From: an uncultured Phascolarctobacterium sp.
GTDB taxonomy: Bacteria; Bacillota; Negativicutes; Acidaminococcales; Acidaminococcaceae
Length of the DNA: 13,914 nucleotides
Direction of reading: 5' to 3'
Assembly: GCA_934234275.1 (NCBI GenBank)
Contig: CAKQHU010000018.1
Span: 1-13,914, forward strand
How positions within the stretch are numbered: the stretch's first letter is position 1; every line of letters starts with the position of its first letter. Made by a program: the position numbers and the translations under genes. The notes beneath the pieces were generated by a model. The model did not search any database, was not told the DNA's origin, and saw only the letters and a program-made list of their open reading frames with translations. Below are positions 5,982-12,235 of the stretch, piece after piece.

Positions 5982-7271
5982 TTAGAATTTACGTTGGTAG
6001 GAAATAGAGGCAATCTTGGTAAAGCTGTCGTAAGCATGAGCGCTGCTATAAGCATCACCCTTATCAAGATGACCTGCGAAATCCAGAGTGCCGACATCCA
6101 TCCAGCCCAAGGCAACAGCAACAGTCTGCTTCTTATCGTTGTAACGGGCACCGATAGAATAGGTGCGACGCAGACCTGTCGGTACCATGAAGTCACCGCC
6201 ATCGGAAGGAATAGAGGATTCATCGAAAGCAAAGCCTGCCATAACAGTATACTTATCGCTCAGGTTATGCTCTAAGCCAATAGCATAACGCCAACCGTCA
6301 GACCAGTTTTTAGCGGACGGAGAGCTTTCTACCTTACCAGGAATGCCTATCAGAGATTTATCAAAGTAAACATTCAAAGCATCATAGGTACTCCAGTTAG
6401 TACGAGTAGCTTTCAATTCCAGACGGGTTTTCTTGTCGAATTTATGGTTATAACCGATATCCCAACTGTCAGGCAGAGTTACCACGCCATAAGCATTGCC
6501 AAAAACATCATTGCTGCCACCTAAGGGACTTGCAGGACTTTTTGTTCCATAACCTTTTAAGTCTGCTTCTAAAGAATGTTTAATACGGCTGCGATAAACT
6601 ACACCGATTTCGTTTTTATCATCAAAGGCATAGTTGGCAGCAGCGTTCCAGCCTAAAGCATAGCTTTCGCCCTCAATCTGCGTAGTACCATTAACTCCAG
6701 CAGCAGGGAGAACCAAATTTTTCTGCAGCTCTAAACCAACATAGTTAATTTCTGCACCAACTGCTGCGCTCCATTTTTTGTCGAACTTGTGCGCATAGGT
6801 CGGAGTAACGCTGACACCGTTCAGCTTAGAGAAAAAAGCGTTAGTGGAAACCATCGTCGGCTTACCAGAAGCACCACGCTCAAACTCAGATACCATAGCA
6901 AAACGTGGGAAAGCGCCGATGCCGAACCATTCTTTATCATTAATCTGCCTTACGTAGTAGCTGCCTACTGCCCAACCAGCATGAACAACGTTTTTGCCGT
7001 CCTCAATTTCTTTGCCTGCACCATCATACAGCTTATAGTTGCCGTGCGGGCTCAGATAAGTGTAGCTGCTCTTCATTACCTCACCCTTTACTTTGGTGAT
7101 AGAAGCAGGGTTGTAAGCCACGTTTGCAGCATCGTCCTCAGCAAACATACGCGCACCACCCATAGCAACGCCTTCAGCAGACCATTCATTAATACCAAAG
7201 CCTTCAGCGCCTGCTACCTGGGGTGCCAGCAGTGCTGCAGCTAAGCCTAAAACTAAAAAGTTTTTATTCAT
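5982..7271 (-). CDS. OmpP1/FadL/TodX family outer-membrane transport protein
   Basis: The 429-residue protein has a signal peptide (MNKNFLVLGLAAALLAPQVAGA, cleaved before EGFG). Next comes the FadL hatch signature GFGINEWSAEGVAMGGARMF...DDAANVAYNPAS (24-57). The rest alternates aromatic and polar beta-strands, ends in Phe (SISYQRKF) as BAM substrates do, and is close to the family's usual size. FadL-type barrels carry long-chain fatty acids or other hydrophobic compounds into the cell through a lateral opening. The ligand here is unknown and no fadD-like gene is near. Its presence implies an outer membrane and so points to Negativicutes among Firmicute-like bacteria. The start has GAAGGGATG upstream and the gene ends at its own terminator. 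Confidence 0.95.
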   Translation of the reverse strand: MNKNFLVLGLAAALLAPQVAGAEGFGINEWSAEGVAMGGARMFAEDDAANVAYNPASITKVKGEVMKSSYTYLSPHGNYKLYDGAGKEIEDGKNVVHAGWAVGSYYVRQINDKEWFGIGAFPRFAMVSEFERGASGKPTMVSTNAFFSKLNGVSVTPTYAHKFDKKWSAAVGAEINYVGLELQKNLVLPAAGVNGTTQIEGESYALGWNAAANYAFDDKNEIGVVYRSRIKHSLEADLKGYGTKSPASPLGGSNDVFGNAYGVVTLPDSWDIGYNHKFDKKTRLELKATRTNWSTYDALNVYFDKSLIGIPGKVESSPSAKNWSDGWRYAIGLEHNLSDKYTVMAGFAFDESSIPSDGGDFMVPTGLRRTYSIGARYNDKKQTVAVALGWMDVGTLDFAGHLDKGDAYSSAHAYDSFTKIASISYQRKF

Positions 7272-7311
7272 ATTAGTACATCCCTTCTCACATTTTTATT
7301 ACCTGCTACTA

Positions 7312-7342
7312 ATTGTAACAGATTCGTGAAAAGTGCGTACAA
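7312..7342 (-). promoter_or_regulatory. Candidate promoter for the OmpP1/FadL gene
   Basis: TACAAT (7317-7312, minus strand) lies 40 bases before the ATG. The nearest -35-like box, TTGTAC (7342-7337), is 19 bases away, longer than ideal. The 94-base gap to the upstream gene has no clear terminator, so read-through is also possible. Confidence 0.35.
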
Positions 7343-7365
7343 AATCTTTTAATCGCTCGTTTTAA

Positions 7366-8190
7366 TTACTTAATTAAACTTTGGAAAGAACCCTTTTCAT
7401 CCGGCTCCTCGCCGGCAGCCTTCGCTGCCTCGCGACGTGCAAAGTTGCGCTCCTGCAGGCGGCGTACATCATCCAGCGTCGGCACATTATCCTTCTCCCA
7501 CGGCTGGTACTGAATCGTGGTGCAGTGATGATACATAGCATATCTTTCCTTAGCATCTGCAGCAGCCTCCGCCTCAGCAAGTGCCGTCTTGGCAGCCTCG
7601 TTCACCGGGAAGGATTTGTAGGCATCTGCCAAAAGCAGCGCAGCCTTAGCGTAATCGCCCTGCTCAGCCATGCTTTCCGCAATAAACTTCAATGCGTGGA
7701 AACGATAAGGATTAACGCCTTCCACAGACTTTTCCGCCTCCAGCATTGCTCTTGCCTCCGCCAGAGCCTCAGCCTCAGCGCCGCAGGAGCGCTGCAGCTC
7801 CAGTCTGCGCGCCCAAATAGCGCCACGATCCGCACTGCGGAAAACCTTCTTATACTCACGGCACAGTCTGTAGGCTTCATTCAAATAAATAATCGGTGCA
7901 TCACCGGTACCGGTCAGGCGCCAGACGATTTCGGCAATATCACGCAGGCACAGCACCTTATGCTCCGCCTCACTGAGGCCAAACTCCGGTGCATCCTCCA
8001 TATCCGGCTGCACATCCTTCACGGTTGCCAGCACTGCCATAGCTCCCTCGATATCCTTCAAAATCATCAGCATACGTCCTACGTTGCTGCGGCATTTCCA
8101 ATCATCATAATCGTTTATCAGATTCAACGGTATCGGGTAATCACAGCTTGCTACCTTCTGTACATAACCTTGCCATTCCTGTTTTTCCAT
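7366..8190 (-). CDS. TPR-like helical cytoplasmic protein of unknown function
   Basis: The 274-residue soluble protein has no signal peptide. It is almost entirely alpha-helical, with Ala/Glu-rich pairs of helices that look like degenerate TPR units: residues about 38-60 (VGRMLMILKDIEGAMAVLATV), 98-118 (IIYLNEAYRLCREYKKVF) and 165-195 (HALKFIAESMAEQGDYAKAALLLADAYKSF). The C-terminus is more charged and conserved in appearance (YQPWEKDNVPTLDDVRRLQE, then NFARREAAKAAGEEPDE). I do not recognise a named family. TPR-like proteins usually act as binding scaffolds. GAGGAGG 8-9 bases upstream of the ATG supports the start. A strong TTGACA-17-GATAAT promoter precedes the gene. The barrel gene follows 94 bases downstream on the same strand. 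Confidence 0.82.
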   Translation of the reverse strand: MEKQEWQGYVQKVASCDYPIPLNLINDYDDWKCRSNVGRMLMILKDIEGAMAVLATVKDVQPDMEDAPEFGLSEAEHKVLCLRDIAEIVWRLTGTGDAPIIYLNEAYRLCREYKKVFRSADRGAIWARRLELQRSCGAEAEALAEARAMLEAEKSVEGVNPYRFHALKFIAESMAEQGDYAKAALLLADAYKSFPVNEAAKTALAEAEAAADAKERYAMYHHCTTIQYQPWEKDNVPTLDDVRRLQERNFARREAAKAAGEEPDEKGSFQSLIK

Positions 8191-8228
8191 TTCAGTATCC
8201 TCCTCAATCTGTTATATATTCTATTCAA

Positions 8229-8257
8229 ATTATCTGCGCTGCCGCTGTCTTTGTCAA
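8229..8257 (-). promoter_or_regulatory. Strong sigma-A promoter for the TPR-like gene
   Basis: On the minus strand, a consensus TTGACA (8257-8252), a 17-base spacer and GATAAT (8234-8229) lie 38 bases before the ATG at 8190. Confidence 0.7.
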
Positions 8258-8334
8258 GCGCCAAACATCTGCGCAGAAGTTATAATATTAATGCTTGTAA
8301 GTTATCTGTAACAACTTATCAACTTTTTATATTC

Positions 8335-8355
8335 CATTTAGTTATAAACTAAATG
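8335..8355. promoter_or_regulatory. 9-3-9 palindrome upstream of the acyltransferase promoter, likely operator
   Basis: CATTTAGTT-ATA-AACTAAATG is a perfect inverted repeat ending 12 bases before the -35 box of the plus-strand promoter. Several further GTTAT/ATAAC half-sites lie between about 8279 and 8345 in this divergent 227-base gap. It is neither GC-rich nor followed by a U-run, so it is a DNA-binding site rather than a terminator. Confidence 0.5.
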
Positions 8356-8367
8356 CTTAATCGCTAT

Positions 8368-8395
8368 TTGACTATAAAATTAAAAGTAGTACAAT
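8368..8395 (+). promoter_or_regulatory. Promoter of the acyltransferase-3 gene
   Basis: TTGACT (8368-8373), a 16-base spacer and TACAAT (8390-8395) each match 5 of 6 consensus bases and lie 22 bases before the ATG at 8418. The leader is therefore very short and holds only a purine-rich AGAGAGAAAGAAG in place of a clear SD. Confidence 0.65.
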
Positions 8396-8417
8396 AACTC
8401 TACTAGAGAGAAAGAAG

Positions 8418-9494
8418 ATGTATAAAGCTATGAGTTTTCCCCTATTGTTACGTGGCTTCGTGGTTCTTGGCGTCATGCTGATGCACACCACCTGGTACTT
8501 CAGCCACGCCCACGCGGAATCGTGGGTCACTATTTCCGAAATGCTGCTGGACATTATCTCCCTCTTTGCCGTACCCCTGGTAATGTTTGTTTCGGGATAT
8601 ATGTTCATCAGCCACAATCGCCATGCCGATTATTATAAGTGGTCCTTCTTCCGCAGAATGTTCCTGTCAGTGCTTTCGCCGTATTTGCTGTTTTCGTTGC
8701 TGTATCTTGGCGGTGCCTGGTTCTTCAGCAACGCCAGCTTTACGCTCAAGCAGGCAGCCTATCTTATTGTTACCGGCAGCAGCGCCGTCCACATGGCCTT
8801 TTTCCGTGCGCTATTTGGCTTTTATGCCATCTATCCGCTGCTACTGCGTTATTTTAACCGCTGCCGCTTGCATCACAGGCTGCACCGCTTCATTATTCAG
8901 GTAATCCTGCTGCAGCTGTTCTGGAAAATCTGCAACAATATCAGCTGCAGCAATCAGGCAGTTATCCTTACGCTGGAGATTACCACTTTTCTGCGTTATA
9001 TCGCCTACTTCTCCTTCGGTATGCTAGCCTATATCTACCATAAAAAAATGCTGCGCTGGATTGACACCCATCACGTTCTTTTGATGACAGGCTTCATCCT
9101 GAATCTGATTTTAATCGGCGGTTGCTGGTTTGCCAAATATTACCTGCACATCCTGCCGCTGTTGGAATTTGTCTGCTTCCCGCTCAACCTGTTTTTATAC
9201 AGCATCATCATCGCTATGCTCTTTCGTTACGCCTGCACCCTGGAATCGCAGGACAGCCTCAGCAAGCGCTTTATGATGTATCTTGGCAACTATTCCTTCG
9301 GTTTATTCTTGATTCACATCATTTATATGTATGTCGGCAGCGAGCTGCTTACACTGCTGCATATGTCACCGCAGCAGCTCTGCTTTTATCCGCTGCTCTT
9401 CATCATTATGCTCAGCCTCAGCCTGCTGACCATGGAAGCATTGGCGCGTGTTTCCTGGGGCCATTATTTCATCGGCCATGTAAGCCGTCTGTAA
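8418..9494 (+). CDS. Membrane acyltransferase, AT3 (OafA-like) family
   Basis: The 358-residue integral membrane protein has about 10 hydrophobic helices. The AT3 signature is at the N-terminus: LLLRGFVVLGVMLMH, with Arg12 and His23 eleven residues apart as in OafA. FAVPLVMFVSGYMF (50-63) follows, and LGNYSFGLFLIHIIYMYVG near residues 290-308 is the usual late-helix motif. Family members transfer acetyl or other acyl groups across the membrane to cell-surface sugars, peptidoglycan or lipids; the acceptor here is not evident. No SGNH domain is fused. The length is normal. No surface-polysaccharide genes are adjacent, and the gene sits alone between its own promoter and terminator. ATG 8418 is preferred because the promoter is close and the next Met (residue 5) lacks an SD. 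Synonymous names would be acyltransferase_3 or YiaH-type. Confidence 0.9.
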   Translation: MYKAMSFPLLLRGFVVLGVMLMHTTWYFSHAHAESWVTISEMLLDIISLFAVPLVMFVSGYMFISHNRHADYYKWSFFRRMFLSVLSPYLLFSLLYLGGAWFFSNASFTLKQAAYLIVTGSSAVHMAFFRALFGFYAIYPLLLRYFNRCRLHHRLHRFIIQVILLQLFWKICNNISCSNQAVILTLEITTFLRYIAYFSFGMLAYIYHKKMLRWIDTHHVLLMTGFILNLILIGGCWFAKYYLHILPLLEFVCFPLNLFLYSIIIAMLFRYACTLESQDSLSKRFMMYLGNYSFGLFLIHIIYMYVGSELLTLLHMSPQQLCFYPLLFIIMLSLSLLTMEALARVSWGHYFIGHVSRL

Positions 9495-9523
9495 AAACGT
9501 TCCTCTTGTTCCCCACATATTGT

Positions 9524-9557
9524 AAAACACCACCTATATTTGCGGGTGGTGTTTTTT
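9524..9557 (+). terminator. Strong intrinsic terminator, probably bidirectional
   Basis: An 11-bp stem (9524-9534 with 9545-9555) with a 10-base loop runs into T6 at 9552-9557. On the minus strand GGTGGTGTTTT also ends in U, so the hairpin can terminate both the acyltransferase transcript and the convergent GNAT-HxlR transcript. Confidence 0.92.
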
Positions 9558-9568
9558 GCTTATAGCTA

Positions 9569-9898
9569 TCAAAATCTCTTCTTATACGCCTCGCCCCAGT
9601 CACGCATAGCCTCCAAAACAGGCTGCAGACTGTAACCAAGCTCAGTAAGCTTATATTCAACACGCGGCGGAACCTCTGCATAAACCTTGCGCGTCAGCAA
9701 GCCATTAGCTTCCATTTGGCGCAGCTGTGATGTCAAAACCTTTTGGCTAACTCCGTTCAAAGATTTTTTTAATTCTCCAAAACGCTTTGTTCCCGTCAAA
9801 AGATCACGCAAAATCAATACCTTCCATTTATCACTGATTAAGGTCAGCGTAGTTTCTACCGGACAAGCCGGTAAAGCATCACTTATCTCAGGCAACAT
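9569..9898 (-). CDS. HxlR-family winged-helix transcriptional regulator
   Basis: The 109-residue regulator covers the whole HxlR domain: CPVETTLTLISDKWKVLILRDLL (12-34), the recognition region RFGELKKSLNGVSQKVLTSQLRQMEANGLL, and the wing (YAEVPPRVEYKLTELG). Members bind DNA as dimers. The conserved N-terminal Cys12 is the position used for redox or electrophile sensing in relatives such as YodB and HypR, so a similar role is plausible. I chose ATG 9898 over an in-frame upstream ATG at 9934. AAGGAG sits exactly 8 bases before 9898, overlapping the stop of the GNAT gene, and the longer start would overlap that gene by 31 bases and add residues not usual for the family. It is probably co-transcribed and translationally linked with the GNAT gene. 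Confidence 0.93.
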   Translation of the reverse strand: MLPEISDALPACPVETTLTLISDKWKVLILRDLLTGTKRFGELKKSLNGVSQKVLTSQLRQMEANGLLTRKVYAEVPPRVEYKLTELGYSLQPVLEAMRDWGEAYKKRF

Positions 9899-9903
9899 CT
9901 CAG

Positions 9904-10491
9904 TCACTCCTTCAGCTCCTTGCTGTATATCCACGTTTCCTGCGCACCCAACTGTGGCAGAATATTATTCGTAAAATGCGCTGCTTCGCTATAGCCACGC
10001 CTGCGGTAATATTCATAATCGCAGGTAGCATCCGCCCACAAATAGAGCTTTTTGACACCTTTTTTCTGCGCAATCGCTTCTACGTTATGCAGCAGCTTGC
10101 TGCCAACACCGCTTTTCATACTCAAAAACAGGCACAGCAGCAAATCCTCCGGATTGGCCAACGCCCTCACCTTTTGGCCGTTATAGGACAAATAACGCAA
10201 ATAATCGTAAACAAGATCCTGCTCCTCACACTCAAAATGCTGCAGATTTTGCTTTAACCAGGACTGGGAATTATCACGCTCACTCAAAGGCGCCGCCAGT
10301 AAAAAGCCCTGCATGCCGTCATCATCCGTCATTTTTAAAGAAAAGACCTCACTGCGATAATAATAGCGCACCATAGCCTCGTACAGGACATTTTTTAAGC
10401 TATCATTCGTCAGCGCCATCTCATCACCCCAGGTCAGCTTAGTGAGATGGGATGCACAGGAAATATCCTGCGGGGTAAAATTTGATAACAT
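9904..10491 (-). CDS. GNAT family N-acetyltransferase
   Basis: The 195-residue soluble protein has a GNAT fold in its C-terminal half. The acetyl-CoA loop reads SMKSGVGSKLLHNVE (124-138), after the beta-4 strand DLLLCLFLS (116-124). It is followed by KKLYLWADATCDYEYYRRRGY (147-167), the usual beta-5, Tyr-rich motif B and RRGY. The R of the canonical R-x-x-G-x-G loop is replaced by Met125. The N-terminal 100 residues are less typical and probably hold the substrate-binding part. The acceptor is unknown. The stop codon lies 5 bases before the HxlR start, so the pair is an operon. GGAG about 8 bases upstream supports the start. The probable promoter lies in the repeat element at 10574-10602. Confidence 0.9.
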   Translation of the reverse strand: MLSNFTPQDISCASHLTKLTWGDEMALTNDSLKNVLYEAMVRYYYRSEVFSLKMTDDDGMQGFLLAAPLSERDNSQSWLKQNLQHFECEEQDLVYDYLRYLSYNGQKVRALANPEDLLLCLFLSMKSGVGSKLLHNVEAIAQKKGVKKLYLWADATCDYEYYRRRGYSEAAHFTNNILPQLGAQETWIYSKELKE

Positions 10492-10573
10492 TTATGCTTC
10501 TCCACTTCAATACTCAAATATCAAACACTTTAACATTCGATTTTTAAGTGTCTTGAATATTATATTTAACTCT

Positions 10574-10602
10574 ATTTTAAGCTATCCTCATGAAATATGC
10601 AA
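10574..10602 (-). promoter_or_regulatory. Promoter at the edge of repeat copy L, facing GNAT-HxlR
   Basis: On the minus strand, TTGCAT (10602-10597), a 17-base spacer and TAAAAT (10579-10574) lie 82 bases before the GNAT start. The -35 box and most of the spacer are repeat sequence, so a protein binding the repeat would cover the promoter. The equivalent boxes occur at the same place in the other copy. Confidence 0.5.
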
Positions 10603-10658
10603 TCAGTGCAGATTTCATGAGGATAAAATATGCAACTACTGCATATTTTATGAGGATA
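10583..10658. repeat. 76-bp tandem-palindromic element, copy L
   Basis: The element is the 10-base TATCCTCATG followed by two 33-base units, each of the form AAATATGCA-N5-TGCA-N-ATTTYATGAGGATA. It therefore holds one TATCCTCAT and two ATGAGGATA half-sites (10583-10591, 10617-10625, 10650-10658) and two TGCA-N5-TGCA cores. The first half folds as an 18-of-19-bp hairpin (10583-10601 with 10607-10625) and the second as a 12-bp hairpin (10623-10634 with 10640-10651). It matches copy R at 74 of 76 positions. Weaker similarity extends on both sides (about 10565-10685), reaching the stop codon of the ATPase gene. Confidence 0.95.
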
Positions 10659-10682
10659 TTGGGAAAAAGAGCTTCAGCAAGA

Positions 10683-11984
10683 TTATATAATAGCAGCCAT
10701 GTACAAAGGTAAAGTAATCTTTTTCTCAACAACACCGGTATTTTGTGCTGTAAGCTTATAACCTCTTTCGATATTATCCATTTTAAGCAGCTCATTTAAT
10801 GACCGTGTCGAGCCCTTCCTGGCTTTAACTTCTACAGGCACAAGCTTACAATCCCGTTCTAAGATAAATTCAATCTCTAAGGTTGAATCCTCTTTTTTAT
10901 AGTAATAAAGCTCTTCTCCCCTTTTTGCTAAAATATCGGCAACAAGACTTTCATAAATGCCACCTTTAGCCGGTCCTTCCAACGCATCTGACAGCAAAGC
11001 AATTTTCAACTGATAACCATACATAGCTACCAAAAGACCAATGTCGCAAAGATAAACTCTAAATTGATCTTCCTTGACATACGCTTTCAATGGGAACCAA
11101 GGTGAATTCACATTATAAGCAAAATCAATTAATCCGGCATTATGTAGCCAATCTAAGCTACTGGTAAATTTCCTTGCCGTCGCCTTTTTCTCAACAACAG
11201 AATACTGAAATTTATGGTTTTCTTTGCTTAACTGACGCGGGATAGACAGAAAACACTGCTTAGCCTTAATTTTATCCTGATTCAGCGCGTATTTAGCAAT
11301 ATCATCCTGATAATCACGCAGAATTTTTTCCTGTAATAGATGTACTTGGTAAAAATCTTTCGTTGCAATATATGTATCAACTACCTCAGGCAATCCACCA
11401 ACTACCATATATTCCTGCAGATACTTGTTTAAAGAATTATGCATAGCCTCAGGAACTCGTTTTGCTCCGTCTACGTATGGTGCCAGCATCTCCTTGAGAT
11501 TTACTTCTGCACCAAGCGCCCAAATAAACTCTTCAAAATCAAGAGTACGCATAATTAATTGCTGTTCATATCCGACAGGTATAGAAACCTCATTTTTGTA
11601 ATCTATGCCTAACAATGAACCGGAGGCAATACAATCAAAACGTCCATCCTGCGTCCAAAATTTCAAAGAAGTCCTGGCGTTAGGAGCATCCTGAATTTCA
11701 TCCAAAAACAAAAGCGTTTCACCGGGAATAAATTGGCAACCCGGCATACTGAGCTTTATTTGCTGAACCATGTTATCAACATCAAGATTTCCGGAAAAGA
11801 CTGCCTGCATATCAGGTCGCTCAATAAAATTTATCTCTATAAAATTTTTATATTCCCGCTTACCAAACTCTCGGACAATATATGTTTTACCACACTGCCT
11901 AACGCCACGTAATAAAATAGCGTCTTTTTTGCCTTTGTTGTTTTTCCATGCCAAGAGCTTATCATAAATTTTTCGACGTAACAT
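10683..11984 (-). CDS. AAA+ ATPase with DUF4143 / nuclease-like C-terminus
   Basis: The 433-residue cytoplasmic protein has an AAA_14-type ATPase domain at about residues 18-150: Walker A GVRQCGKT (27-34), Walker B LLFLDE (91-96), sensor SGS (121-123) and the family-specific PVGYEQQLIMRTLDFEEFIWALG. YMVVGGLPEVVDTY (192-205) and a winged-helix-like segment up to about 290 follow. The DUF4143 end has YESLVADILAKRGEELYYYK, STLEIEF (367-373) and VPVEVKARKG (382-391), resembling a PD-(D/E)XK nuclease core in which the usual central Asp is Glu372. The family is widespread and often multicopy in gut anaerobes and archaea; its role is unsettled. The gene is full length. Its ribosome site (GGGGAG, 12 bases from ATG) is rather distant. 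The 76-bp repeats on both sides suggest self-regulation or a mobile cassette. Confidence 0.93.
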   Translation of the reverse strand: MLRRKIYDKLLAWKNNKGKKDAILLRGVRQCGKTYIVREFGKREYKNFIEINFIERPDMQAVFSGNLDVDNMVQQIKLSMPGCQFIPGETLLFLDEIQDAPNARTSLKFWTQDGRFDCIASGSLLGIDYKNEVSIPVGYEQQLIMRTLDFEEFIWALGAEVNLKEMLAPYVDGAKRVPEAMHNSLNKYLQEYMVVGGLPEVVDTYIATKDFYQVHLLQEKILRDYQDDIAKYALNQDKIKAKQCFLSIPRQLSKENHKFQYSVVEKKATARKFTSSLDWLHNAGLIDFAYNVNSPWFPLKAYVKEDQFRVYLCDIGLLVAMYGYQLKIALLSDALEGPAKGGIYESLVADILAKRGEELYYYKKEDSTLEIEFILERDCKLVPVEVKARKGSTRSLNELLKMDNIERGYKLTAQNTGVVEKKITLPLYMAAII

Positions 11985-12018
11985 TTTAATTGCTCACTCC
12001 CCTCTCTAATTTACTCTC

Positions 12019-12047
12019 ATTCTAGCATATCCTCATGAAATATGCAA
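12019..12047 (-). promoter_or_regulatory. Promoter at the edge of repeat copy R, facing the AAA+ ATPase gene
   Basis: On the minus strand, TTGCAT (12047-12042), a 17-base spacer and TAGAAT (12024-12019) lie 34 bases before the ATG at 11984. The -10 matches 5 of 6 consensus bases and the -35 is weak. The -35 box and most of the spacer belong to the repeat, exactly as in copy L, so repeat occupancy would control transcription of the ATPase gene. Confidence 0.55.
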
Positions 12048-12103
12048 TTAGTGCAGATTTCATGAGGATAAAATATGCAACTACTGCATATTTCATGAGG
12101 ATA
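12028..12103. repeat. 76-bp tandem-palindromic element, copy R
   Basis: This is the same element as copy L and in the same orientation, 1445 bases away. Half-sites TATCCTCAT (12028-12036) and ATGAGGATA (12062-12070, 12095-12103) flank two TGCA-N5-TGCA cores. Only two positions differ from copy L: a C/T in the first 5-base loop and a T/C in the last ATTTYATG. Similarity also continues outward (an imperfect AGCTTCATCAAGATTA tail to about 12129 and an ATTTACTCT-like lead from about 12009), so the duplicated unit is nearer 120 bases. Confidence 0.95.
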
Positions 12104-12194
12104 ATAGAAAAACAGCTTCATCAAGATTAAAGCCATCAAGGTTTCTTCCAAGTTGGTATTTAAGTCTTAATAAAGCTGTTCTGAACTTAAGCAT
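12093..12194 (-). other. Short open frame, possible gene remnant, ending in repeat R
   Basis: A minus-strand frame from ATG 12194 to TGA 12093 gives 33 residues (MLKFRTALLRLKYQLGRN, then LDGFNLDEAVFLLSS). It is helical-looking and ordinary in composition. The frame is open further upstream, almost to the PARG stop, with no SD before the ATG. It could be the degraded 3' end of a lost gene, or noncoding leader sequence that is open by chance. The last codons and stop lie inside the repeat. The rest of the 132-base gap to the PARG gene holds only a weak 7-bp inverted repeat (12195-12201 with 12222-12228). Confidence 0.25.
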
Positions 12195-12235
12195 AATACT
12201 TGTTCTATATATTACCAGAAAAAGTATTGTTGAAT

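Noticed and set aside
7381-8352. 323-residue plus-strand open frame
   Set aside because: Antisense to the TPR-like gene, which has a strong ribosome site and promoter; the plus frame has neither and reads as a composition shadow.
9569-9934. Longer HxlR start at ATG 9934
   Set aside because: It overlaps the GNAT gene by 31 bases and has no SD, while ATG 9898 has AAGGAG at ideal spacing and gives the usual family length.
10583-10658. Short CRISPR-like array (33-base period)
   Set aside because: Only two units with 5-base variable cores and internal palindromes; no spacers of 25-40 bases and no cas genes. The identical copy at 12028 fits an operator or mobile element better.
10577-10795. 72-residue minus-strand open frame across the end of the ATPase gene and repeat L
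   Set aside because: Overlaps the ATPase reading frame in another frame and translates the palindromic repeat (YFILMK, YFMRIA). No ribosome site; open by chance of the repeat.
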